Part shown: positions 7,595 to 17,027 of the stretch, in pieces
How positions within the stretch are numbered: position 1 is the first letter of the stretch
Layout of the letters: each line of letters begins with the position of its first letter
NCBI RefSeq assembly: GCF_014648695.1
Contig: NZ_BMRP01000027.1
Coordinates: 1 to 44,275, forward strand
Direction of reading: 5' to 3'
DNA: 44,275 bases
Source: Streptomyces albospinus
Lineage (GTDB): Bacteria > Actinomycetota > Actinomycetes > Streptomycetales > Streptomycetaceae
Made by a program: the position numbers and the translations under genes
Notes under the pieces: generated by a model
The model's input: the letters and a program-made list of their open reading frames with translations, nothing else
Database searches by the model: none
Told to the model about the DNA's origin: nothing

Positions 7595-7724
7595 CATCGA
7601 GTTGCTCGGCGAGGGAGGCCGCCTTTTTGCGGTGGCTGTCCGTTATCGACGCGCTCTTCGTAGCAGGTCTGTCGTGGGCCGGGTGACGCCCCGCAGATGT
7701 TTCTGAGATACGAGGAGTGCAGTC

Positions 7725-8312
7725 ATGGCTGAGGTCAAGCTCACCGCTGAGGCCCGTAACGACTTCGGCAAGGGCGCCGCCCGCCGCCTGCGTCGCGAGG
7801 CCAAGGTTCCGGCGGTCGTCTACGGTCACGGTGCCGAGCCGAAGCACATCGCGATCGACAGCCACGCGCTGATGATGGCCCTGAAGACCCCGAACCCGCT
7901 GATCCGCCTGGAGGGCGAGGGCGGCGGCGAGCTGGTCATCCCCAAGGCCGTGCAGCGTGAGGCGATCCGCCGCTTCCTGGTCCACGTGGACTTCCTGGCC
8001 GTCAAGAAGGGCGAGAAGGTCGCCGTCGAGCTCCCGATCCAGACCGAGGGCGAGCTCGCGCCGGGCGGCAACCTGCTGGAGCACGTGCTGAACACCCTGC
8101 CGGTCGAGGCCGAGGCCACCCACATCCCGGAGTCCGTGTCGGTCTCCGTCGCGGGCCTGGAGGCCGGCCACTCGGTGCTGGCGAAGGACATCGCGCTGCC
8201 CGCCGGTGTCTCGCTGGCCGTCGAGGACGACACCGTGGTGCTCCAGGTCGTCGCCGCGCAGGCCGAGGCTCCGGCCGAGGAGGCCGCCGAGGGTGAGGGC
8301 GCGGAGGCCTGA
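7725..8312 (+). CDS. rplY: 50S ribosomal protein L25 / general stress protein Ctc
   Basis: Ribosomal protein L25 of the Ctc (TL5) type binds 5S rRNA in the large subunit. The 195-residue product has the N-terminal L25 domain (VKLTAEARNDFGKGAARRLRREAKVPAVVYGHG, residues ~4-36 onward) and the C-terminal Ctc domain (VPIQ-like EGELAPGGNLLEHVLNTLPVEAEATHIPESVSVSVAGLEAGHSV). It ends in an acidic Glu/Ala tail (EAPAEEAAEGEGAEA), typical for actinobacterial Ctc. The ATG at 7725 is preceded by GAGGAG. It is followed by pth, a common pairing. Confidence 0.96.
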   Translation: MAEVKLTAEARNDFGKGAARRLRREAKVPAVVYGHGAEPKHIAIDSHALMMALKTPNPLIRLEGEGGGELVIPKAVQREAIRRFLVHVDFLAVKKGEKVAVELPIQTEGELAPGGNLLEHVLNTLPVEAEATHIPESVSVSVAGLEAGHSVLAKDIALPAGVSLAVEDDTVVLQVVAAQAEAPAEEAAEGEGAEA

Positions 8313-8319
8313 TCGCTCG

Positions 8320-8336
8320 TTCCGGAATATCCGGAA
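8320..8336. repeat. Short inverted repeat between rplY and pth
   Basis: TTCCGG (8320-8325), AATAT, CCGGAA (8331-8336): 6-bp arms in the 93-bp gap. It could be a weak terminator or protein-binding site; no function can be assigned. Confidence 0.35.
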
Positions 8337-8405
8337 TACTCTTTCAACCGCTGTCCCGTGCTCTGGCGCGGGGCGGCGGTTGACTGCTTTCAAGGAGACG
8401 CGGAA

Positions 8406-9005
8406 ATGGCGGAGATGGCGGGCGCAGACAGCCCTTGGCTCATTGTGGGGCTGGGAAATCCGGGGCCGGAGTACGCGGCCAATCGCCACAATGTGGGTTT
8501 CATGGTGGCGGATCTGCTCGCGGAGCGGACGGGCGGGCGTTTCAAGGCGCACAAGGCGCGGGCGCAGGTGGTGGAGGGGCGGATCGGTCCGCCGGGGCCG
8601 TCGAGCCGCCGGGTGGTCGTCGCCAAGCCGATGTCGTTCATGAACCTGTCGGGCGGGCCGACCACCGCGCTGCGGGATTTCTACAAGGTTCCGGTGGCCA
8701 ACATCATTGCGGTGCATGACGAGTTGGACATTGATTACGGCATCTTGCGGCTGAAGCTGGGCGGCGGGGACAACGGGCACAACGGCCTGAAGTCGATCAC
8801 GAAGTCGCTGGGTGCGGACTACCACCGGGTGCGGTTCGGGATCGGGCGTCCGCCGGGCCGGATGCCGGTGGCGGATTTCGTGCTGAAGGATTTCTCGTCG
8901 GCGGAGCGCAAGGAGCTGGATTACTTCGTGGACCGGGCGGCCGATGCGGTCGAGGCCCTGGTCCTGGAGGGTCTGGAACGGGCGCAGAGCACGTACAACT
9001 CGTGA
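8406..9005 (+). CDS. pth: Peptidyl-tRNA hydrolase
   Basis: Pth cleaves the ester bond of peptidyl-tRNAs released prematurely from ribosomes. The 199-residue product begins at the ATG at 8406 (AAGGAG upstream). Motifs are LIVGLGNPGPEYAANRHNVGF with the catalytic His of NRHN, PMSFMNLSG, VHDELDIDYG with the conserved Asp, and GGGDNGHNGLKSI. The usual GGHNGL stretch reads NGHNGL here, a mild substitution. Length is slightly above the family average. The open frame extends 16 codons upstream of 8406 but without a ribosome-binding site. Confidence 0.96.
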   Translation: MAEMAGADSPWLIVGLGNPGPEYAANRHNVGFMVADLLAERTGGRFKAHKARAQVVEGRIGPPGPSSRRVVVAKPMSFMNLSGGPTTALRDFYKVPVANIIAVHDELDIDYGILRLKLGGGDNGHNGLKSITKSLGADYHRVRFGIGRPPGRMPVADFVLKDFSSAERKELDYFVDRAADAVEALVLEGLERAQSTYNS

Positions 9006-9086
9006 ATGGGGCAGTGCGGGGCATGGCCTGACGAAAGGCCGGGCGGAGGTTGACCGGGCGCGGCGGGATGGCCAAGGATCGCCGCC

Positions 9087-9605
9087 ATGCCCAGTCGCAA
9101 CAGGCGGACCGGTTCGATCAGACGCAGTCGTTCCCGGCGGTTCGGCGAGAGCGCCTTCGGGGTGCTGCTTGTCGCCCGGACCGGGCTGATGGCGCTGCTG
9201 GCGCTGCTGCTGCTGGTGGCGGGGGTGTGGACGTCGTGGCAGACGGCGCGGTACGCGATGCTCGCCAAGGGGCGGGAGCGCGGCACGATGACGGTCGCGG
9301 CATGTGCCGCGGATCGCTGTACGGGACCGTTCGTCCCGGCCGACGCGGGCGGAAAGCGGCAGCAGGTGTCGGTCGCGCAGACGGCGGTGAAGAAGGGCGA
9401 GCGGGTCGCGGTGGCGCTGCGGCCGGATTCCACGCGGGCGGTGCGGACGGGGCCGGGCGGTGTGCTGCACGCGTGGGTGCCGTTCGGCGGGTCGCTGCTG
9501 CTGGCGGCGCTGGTGGTGGCGGGCGGACTCCGACTGCGGCGTACGGCGTGGGCGATGGGGTTGCTGGGGGCGGCGCTGCTGGGGGCGGCCTTCGCGACGC
9601 TGTGA
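9087..9605 (+). CDS. Small membrane protein of unknown function
   Basis: This 172-residue protein has a basic N-terminus (RNRRTGSIRRSRSRR), a membrane helix at about 28-50 (VARTGLMALLALLLLVAGVW), a hydrophilic region of ~75 residues that contains two cysteines (AACAADRC), and two more hydrophobic segments near 128-147 and 150-170. The topology suggests the middle loop is extracytoplasmic with a disulfide-capable Cys pair. It lies 81 bp after pth and shares a bidirectional terminator with ppc. I do not recognise a family with an assigned role. Confidence 0.75.
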   Translation: MPSRNRRTGSIRRSRSRRFGESAFGVLLVARTGLMALLALLLLVAGVWTSWQTARYAMLAKGRERGTMTVAACAADRCTGPFVPADAGGKRQQVSVAQTAVKKGERVAVALRPDSTRAVRTGPGGVLHAWVPFGGSLLLAALVVAGGLRLRRTAWAMGLLGAALLGAAFATL

Positions 9606-9640
9606 GCGACGTGGATGCCGTGGATGCAGGTGTACGGCGG

Positions 9641-9672
9641 CGGCCCGCCCCTCTTGTCCGAGGGGCGGGCCG
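9641..9672. terminator. Bidirectional terminator between membrane protein and ppc
   Basis: CGGCCCGCCCCTC (9641-9653) and GAGGGGCGGGCCG (9660-9672) form a perfect 13-bp stem with a 6-nt loop, placed between the stops of two convergent genes, so it can serve both. Confidence 0.8.
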
Positions 9673-9692
9673 CTGTCGTGTGCGGGGCCGGG

Positions 9693-12455
<2,763 letters not shown>

Positions 12456-12622
12456 AGGTGCGGCTCCTTGCAGTGATGGTGCAGTCATTGAGCACGTCTG
12501 GGCTTGTGGCGGACCGCGCTGTCCGACGACCCCAGGATAGGTGTCCCCATAGGCGGCGGATCACACCGTCCGCAGGGTGGGCAGCCGCCGTGGCGGGCGG
12601 GGGCCGGGGGCCTGTCACGGCC

Positions 12623-12650
12623 TTGCCCGCGGCGGCGTCGCTGCCATACT
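12623..12650 (+). promoter_or_regulatory. Candidate desaturase promoter
   Basis: TTGCCC (12623-12628), a 16-bp spacer and CATACT (12645-12650). A start site a few bases downstream would fall inside the palindrome at 12651-12677, which is the classic layout for repression. Confidence 0.4.
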
Positions 12651-12677
12651 TACGAAACCGTAGGTTACGGTCCCGTA
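12651..12677. promoter_or_regulatory. Palindromic operator upstream of desaturase (probable TetR site)
   Basis: The core is ACCGTA (12657-12662), GGT, TACGGT (12666-12671), a perfect inverted repeat. It is extended outward by TACG (12651-12654) and CGTA (12674-12677), also complementary, leaving only the AA/CC positions unmatched. It lies 42 bp before the desaturase start. The downstream TetR gene in the same operon is the natural binder (inference). Confidence 0.7.
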
Positions 12678-12718
12678 GGCCGTAGCCGTGCCCCCGAGCC
12701 CCCGACGAGGGACACCAC

Positions 12719-13741
12719 ATGACCGCTGGTTCTGAAGCCGTCGAAGAGTCACCGCTACAGCTCGACGCGCCCGCCGGTTCTCCCCCACCGTCCGCCCTGC
12801 CGTCCGCGACGCTGGGCGGCGAGCGGCGCCGATCGCTGGAACAGATCACCCTGCTGTTGTTCATCACCGTGCCGTTCGTGGCGCTGGTCGCCGCGGTCCC
12901 GCTGGCCTGGGGCTGGGGGGTGAGCTGGCTCGATCTCGGGCTGCTGACGGCGATGTACTACATCGGCTGCCACGGCATCACCATCGGCTTCCACCGCTAT
13001 TTCACGCACGGCGCCTTCAAGGCGCGGCGCCCGCTGCGCATCGCGCTGGCGATCATGGGGTCGATGGCGGTGGAGGGTCCGCTGGTCCGCTGGGTGGCGG
13101 ACCACCGCAAGCACCACAAGTTCTCCGACGCGGAGGGCGACCCGCACTCCCCCTGGCGCTTCGGCGAGACCGTGCCCGCGCTGATGAAGGGCCTGTGGTG
13201 GGCACACATCGGCTGGATGTTCGACGAGGAACAGACCCCGCAGCACAAGTACGCCCCCGACCTGATCAAGGACCCGGCGATCCGGACCGTCTCCCGCCAG
13301 TTCGTCCTGTGGACGACGGTGTCGCTGCTGATCCCGCCGCTGGTCGGCGGGCTGGCCACCTGGTCCTGGCAGGGCGCGCTGACCGCGTTCTTCTGGGGCT
13401 CCCTGGTGCGGGTGGCGCTGCTGCACCACGTCACGTGGTCGATCAACTCGATCTGCCACGCGGTCGGCAAGCGCCCCTTCAAGTCCCGCGACCGCTCCGG
13501 CAACGTGTGGTGGCTGGCGGTGCTGTCCTGCGGCGAGTCCTGGCACAACCTCCACCACGCGGACCCGACCTGCGCCCGGCACGGGGTCATGAAGGGCCAG
13601 CTGGACTCCAGCGCCCGGCTGATCCGCTGGTTCGAGCGGGCCGGCTGGGCGTACGACGTGCGCTGGCCGAACGCGGCGCGGATCGACGCCCGGCGCAAGG
13701 AGAGCGCCCGAGGCAAGGAGAAGGCCGCGCAGGCGGCATGA
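12719..13741 (+). CDS. Membrane fatty-acid desaturase (acyl-CoA delta-9 type)
   Basis: The enzyme inserts a double bond in fatty acyl chains using a di-iron centre and O2, adjusting membrane fluidity. The 340-residue product has the three histidine boxes of the family: HRYFTH (~residues 98-103), HRKHHKF (~129-135) and HNLHHAD (~275-281), with hydrophobic helices before the first box (LLLFITVPFVALVAAVPLAWG), around residues 105-125, and between boxes two and three. The tail is Lys/Arg/Ala-rich. The ATG at 12719 has GACGAGGG upstream. It is followed after 7 bp by a TetR regulator and preceded by a palindromic operator, indicating autoregulated control by fatty-acid or acyl-CoA status. Confidence 0.93.
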   Translation: MTAGSEAVEESPLQLDAPAGSPPPSALPSATLGGERRRSLEQITLLLFITVPFVALVAAVPLAWGWGVSWLDLGLLTAMYYIGCHGITIGFHRYFTHGAFKARRPLRIALAIMGSMAVEGPLVRWVADHRKHHKFSDAEGDPHSPWRFGETVPALMKGLWWAHIGWMFDEEQTPQHKYAPDLIKDPAIRTVSRQFVLWTTVSLLIPPLVGGLATWSWQGALTAFFWGSLVRVALLHHVTWSINSICHAVGKRPFKSRDRSGNVWWLAVLSCGESWHNLHHADPTCARHGVMKGQLDSSARLIRWFERAGWAYDVRWPNAARIDARRKESARGKEKAAQAA

Positions 13742-13748
13742 TTGACGG

Positions 13749-14441
13749 GTGGCGATCGACAGCAGCAGCGCGAACAACGGCAAGGGAAAGTCCTCCGCGT
13801 CCTCGACGTCCGGGGGCCGGCGCGCGCGCCGGGTGCGGATGACCGGTGCGGAGCGCCGGGAGCAGCTGCTGGACATCGGCCGCACGCTGTTCGCCGAGCG
13901 CGGGTACGAGGGCACGTCCGTCGAGGAGATCGCCGCCAAGGCCGGCGTGTCCAAGCCCGTGGTCTACGAGCACTTCGGCGGCAAGGAGGGGCTGTACGCG
14001 GTGGTGGTGGACCGCGAGATGCGGCAGCTGCTGGACATGGTGACCGGTGCGCTGACCGCCGGCCATCCGCGCGAGCTGCTCGAACAGGCCGCGTTCGCGC
14101 TCCTCGACTACATCGAGACGTTCACGGACGGCTTCCGCATCCTCGTCCGCGACTCGCCGGTCGCCCAGTCGACCGGCACCTTCGCGTCCCTGATCAGCGA
14201 TATCGCCACCCAGGTCGAGGACATCCTCGGCCTGGAGTTCAAGGCCCGCGGTTTCGATCCGAAGCTGGCCCCGCTGTACGCGCAGGCCCTGGTCGGCATG
14301 GTGGCCCTGACCGGCCAGTGGTGGGTCGACACCCGTAAGCCGAAGAAGGCGGAGGTGGCGGCGCACCTGGTGAACCTGGCGTGGCACGGGCTGGGCAATC
14401 TGGAGGCCAAGCCGCGGCTGATAGGGCATCGCAAGAACTAG
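13749..14441 (+). CDS. TetR-family regulator, probable repressor of the desaturase operon
   Basis: The 230-residue product starts at a GTG at 13749. After a ~30-residue basic, Ser/Gly-rich extension, the DNA-binding domain reads MTGAERREQLLDIGRTLFAERGYEGTSVEEIAAKAGVSKPVVYEHFGGKEGLYAVVVDREM, a textbook TetR helix-turn-helix (residues ~31-91). The C-terminal ligand domain is helical and ends with PRLIGHRKN. It is co-transcribed with the desaturase (7-bp gap). By neighbourhood it most likely binds the palindrome at 12651-12677 and responds to acyl-CoA or fatty acids; this is inference. Confidence 0.9.
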   Translation: MAIDSSSANNGKGKSSASSTSGGRRARRVRMTGAERREQLLDIGRTLFAERGYEGTSVEEIAAKAGVSKPVVYEHFGGKEGLYAVVVDREMRQLLDMVTGALTAGHPRELLEQAAFALLDYIETFTDGFRILVRDSPVAQSTGTFASLISDIATQVEDILGLEFKARGFDPKLAPLYAQALVGMVALTGQWWVDTRKPKKAEVAAHLVNLAWHGLGNLEAKPRLIGHRKN

Positions 14442-14590
14442 AGCCGCTCGCCCCGCCCCGGCGGGGAGACCCCGGCGCCGGCGCGGACGGTGCCGCGCCG
14501 GCCTCGAACCAGCAGCCTTCTCCATGCCTCCCCAGGCAGGCGGCGAGCTGGATGTGGCCGAGGCCGGTGCTCATCGCGGGTCGGGCAGTG

Positions 14591-15421
14591 TCAGGCGGTA
14601 GGGGTCGGGAGCTTCCGGGCCACGACGAAGATGCGGCGGAACGGGAAGACCGTGCCGTGTCGGCCGGTGGGGTACGCCTCGCGCAGCGCGTCCCGGTATT
14701 CGGCGAGGAAGGCCTCGCGTGCCTCCGGGTCGTTTTCGAGGACGGTGAGGACGGGGCGCAGGGCGGTGCCCTTGACCCAGTCGAGGACCGGGTCGTCGCC
14801 TTGGAGGAGCTGGACGTAGGTGGTTTCCCAGACGTCGGTGGTGCAGCCGAGGTCGGTGAGGCGCTCCAGGTAGTCGGCGGGTTCGAGGATGTGGACGAAG
14901 CGGCGGCCGTGGGTATCGAGGCGCTCGCGCCATTGCGGGGAGTCGCAGAGTTCGCCGAGCAGGGCGTGGCTGGGCGACGTGAAATTCCCGGGCACCTGGA
15001 AGGCGAAGGTGCCGCCGGGGGCGAGCGCGTCGACCCAGCGGGCGAAGGAGTCCGGATGGTTGGGGACCCATTGCAGCGCGGCGTTGGAAACGATCAGGTC
15101 GAAAAGCTCTTCGGGGGTCCAGTCGGCGGCGTCGGCCGGGGCGAAGTCCAGGTGGCCGCCGCCGGGGGTCGGGCCGGCGTAGGTCTCGGCTTCCTTCAGC
15201 ATCTCGGGAGAGTTGTCGAAGCCGGTGATGTGCGCGTCGGGCCAGCGGTCGGCGAGCTGGACCGTCACGTTGCCGGGGCCGCAGCCCAGGTCGGCGATGC
15301 GGGCGGGGCGTCCCGGCCGCGGCAGTTGTGGTATCCGGGCGAGGAGGTCGTGAAAAGGCCGGGTGCGGTGCCCGGAATGGTGCAGATATTGCTGCGGATC
15401 CCAGGTTGGTGCGTCGTGCAT
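14591..15421 (-). CDS. tam: Trans-aconitate 2-methyltransferase
   Basis: Tam methylates trans-aconitate, a toxic isomer of the TCA intermediate cis-aconitate, using S-adenosylmethionine. The 276-residue product begins at the ATG at 15421 (AGAGGGG upstream). It opens with WDPQQYLHHSGHRTRPFHDLLARI, then the class I methyltransferase glycine motif IADLGCGPGNVTVQLADRWP, GFDNSPEML, and FDLIVSNAALQWVPNHP, which is the W-V-P-x-H Tam signature. The rest (VPGNFTSPSH, CTTDVWETTYVQLLQG, GTALRPVL) also matches Tam. It is divergent from a MarR regulator resembling TamR, with a shared operator. Confidence 0.93.
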   Translation of the reverse strand: MHDAPTWDPQQYLHHSGHRTRPFHDLLARIPQLPRPGRPARIADLGCGPGNVTVQLADRWPDAHITGFDNSPEMLKEAETYAGPTPGGGHLDFAPADAADWTPEELFDLIVSNAALQWVPNHPDSFARWVDALAPGGTFAFQVPGNFTSPSHALLGELCDSPQWRERLDTHGRRFVHILEPADYLERLTDLGCTTDVWETTYVQLLQGDDPVLDWVKGTALRPVLTVLENDPEAREAFLAEYRDALREAYPTGRHGTVFPFRRIFVVARKLPTPTA

Positions 15422-15548
15422 GTTCGAAAACCCCTCTGCTGATGCAGGGCCGGCACAGTGCGGTGCCGGATGTCGTCAGGGCGTGTTCTGGTCAGCTCGG
15501 GTGGATTCCGAGCTCGCGGCGACGATTCCCAATAGTCCAGCAAAATAT

Positions 15549-15564
15549 ATCTGGACGTCAAGAT
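15549..15564. promoter_or_regulatory. MarR/TamR-type operator between tam and marR
   Basis: ATCTGGACGTCAAGAT is a 16-bp palindrome with 7 of 8 positions matched per arm. The minus-strand -35 of tam (TTGACG, 15561-15556) lies inside it, with GACTAT at 15537-15532 as a possible -10 after 18 bp. Weaker half-sites follow at 15-bp steps: ACTTAACATCAAGAG (15565-15579) and ACTTCACATCGACAG (15580-15594). Confidence 0.65.
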
Positions 15565-15600
15565 ACTTAACATCAAGAGACTTCACATCGACAGACCCTT

Positions 15601-15613
15601 TACACTGATCGTC
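15601..15613 (+). promoter_or_regulatory. Possible leaderless promoter of marR/tamR
   Basis: TACACT (15601-15606) ends 7 nt before the ATG at 15614, so transcription could begin at or next to the start codon, giving a leaderless mRNA. No ribosome-binding site is visible upstream of the ATG. A good -35 is not evident. Confidence 0.35.
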
Positions 15614-16111
15614 ATGGAGGACGAGGTCGATCGACTGGTGGCAGCATGGCGCCGCGAGCGCCCGGACCTCGACGTGGAGCCGCTTGAGGTCCTCAGCCGC
15701 GTCTCCCGGCTGGCCAGACATCTGGACCGGGCCCGCCGCCTGGCGTTCTCCGAGGTGGGGCTGGAGCCCTGGGAGTTCGATGTGCTCACCGCGCTCCGGC
15801 GGGCCGGCGCGCCCTACCAGCTCTCCCCCGGCGCCCTGCTGACGCAGACGCTCGTCACCTCCGGCACGATGACCAACCGCATCGACCGGCTCGCCAAGAA
15901 GGAACTCGTCGAGCGGCTGCCCGACCCCAGCGACCGGCGCGGCGTGCTGGTCCGGCTGACCGCCAAGGGCCGCGACAAGGCCGACCAGTCCCTGGCCGGA
16001 CTGCTCGCCCAGGAGCGGGCGATTCTGGCCGAGCTCTCGCGGCAGCAGCGGCAGGAACTGGCCGGTCTGCTACGGCGGTTGACCGGGCCGTTCGACAACA
16101 TTCCCGGCTAG
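15614..16111 (+). CDS. tamR: MarR-family regulator, TamR-like
   Basis: The 165-residue protein has the MarR layout: N-terminal dimerisation helices (residues 1-50), the winged helix-turn-helix (LEPWEFDVLTALRRAG, LSPGALLTQTLVTSGTMTNRIDRL), the wing LVERLPDPSDRRGVLVRLTAKG (~95-116) and long C-terminal dimer helices. Divergent linkage to tam and the shared palindrome are the arrangement described for Streptomyces TamR, which responds to trans-aconitate, citrate and related TCA intermediates. Assignment to TamR rests on this context plus the family; other MarR ligands cannot be excluded. It probably represses both itself and tam. Confidence 0.85.
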   Translation: MEDEVDRLVAAWRRERPDLDVEPLEVLSRVSRLARHLDRARRLAFSEVGLEPWEFDVLTALRRAGAPYQLSPGALLTQTLVTSGTMTNRIDRLAKKELVERLPDPSDRRGVLVRLTAKGRDKADQSLAGLLAQERAILAELSRQQRQELAGLLRRLTGPFDNIPG

Positions 16112-16199
16112 GGCCCGCCGGAGCACAGCGGAGCACACCCAACCCGCCCGTCCCCGTGTCCACTTGCCCGGCCGCCCCCGGGTGGGCTTGGATCGCGGC

Positions 16200-16994
16200 A
16201 TGAGCCAGCACGAGACGAGCTCGGTGACCGGTGGTCCGTACGGCAGGCGGTTCGCGGGCCGTACGGTCGTGGTGACCGGGGCGGCCGGCGGGATCGGGGC
16301 GGCGACCGCGGACCGGCTGGCGGCCGAGGGCGCCGGAGTGCTGCTGCTGGACATCGACGACGCGCGCGGCGAGCACACCGCGCGGCGGATCCGGGCGGCC
16401 GGCGGGCGGGCCTCGTACGAGCACTGCGATGTGGCCGACGAGGGCGACTGGCGGCGGGCGGTGGAGGCGGCACGGCGGCGGTACGGCCCGGTGGACGGGC
16501 TGGTCGGCAACGCGTATCTGCCGTACATCGCGGCGGCCGACGAGACGCCGCTGGCCGACTGGGAGCGGCAGTTGGCGGTGAATCTGACCGGATCCTTTCT
16601 CGGGGTGCGGGCCGCGCTGGCCGATCTGCGGGCGCGCGCCGGGTCGGTGGTGCTGACGTCGTCGGTGCACGCGCTGGTCGGGCTGCCGGGGCGGCCCGCC
16701 TACGCCGCGTCGAAGGCCGGGCTGACCGGGCTGGGGCGGCAGCTGGCGGTGGAGTACGGGCCCGAGGTGCGGGTCAACAGCGTGCTGCCGGGGCCGGTGT
16801 TGACCGCGGCCTGGGACGGCGTCGGGGAGGCGGACCGGCAGGCCAGCGCGGCGCAGACCGCGGCGCGGCGGCTGGGGCGGCCCGAGGAGGTCGCGGCGGC
16901 GATCGCGTTCCTGCTGTCCGACGAGGCGTCGTTCGTGACGGGGGCGAGCCTGGTCGTGGACGGCGGGTGGAGCGTGTACAAGAACTCTTCGTGA
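16200..16994 (+). CDS. Short-chain dehydrogenase/reductase (SDR)
   Basis: This is an NAD(P)-dependent oxidoreductase of 264 residues. It has the Rossmann motif VVVTGAAGGIGAATADRLA (TGxxxGIG), an acidic residue after the second strand (LLLDIDDARG) that favours NAD, the catalytic Ser (VVLTSSVHAL), YAASKAG (YxxxK), and the C-terminal ASLVVDGGW. The ATG at 16200 has only a weak ribosome-binding stretch (GGTGGG). It is followed after 33 bp by a GH42 beta-galactosidase and both read the same way, so it may oxidise or reduce a sugar released by that enzyme. The substrate cannot be told from sequence. Confidence 0.88.
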   Translation: MSQHETSSVTGGPYGRRFAGRTVVVTGAAGGIGAATADRLAAEGAGVLLLDIDDARGEHTARRIRAAGGRASYEHCDVADEGDWRRAVEAARRRYGPVDGLVGNAYLPYIAAADETPLADWERQLAVNLTGSFLGVRAALADLRARAGSVVLTSSVHALVGLPGRPAYAASKAGLTGLGRQLAVEYGPEVRVNSVLPGPVLTAAWDGVGEADRQASAAQTAARRLGRPEEVAAAIAFLLSDEASFVTGASLVVDGGWSVYKNSS

Positions 16995-17027
16995 GGCGGA
17001 AACCTCGACTGCGACCCTGGGGGTCCG

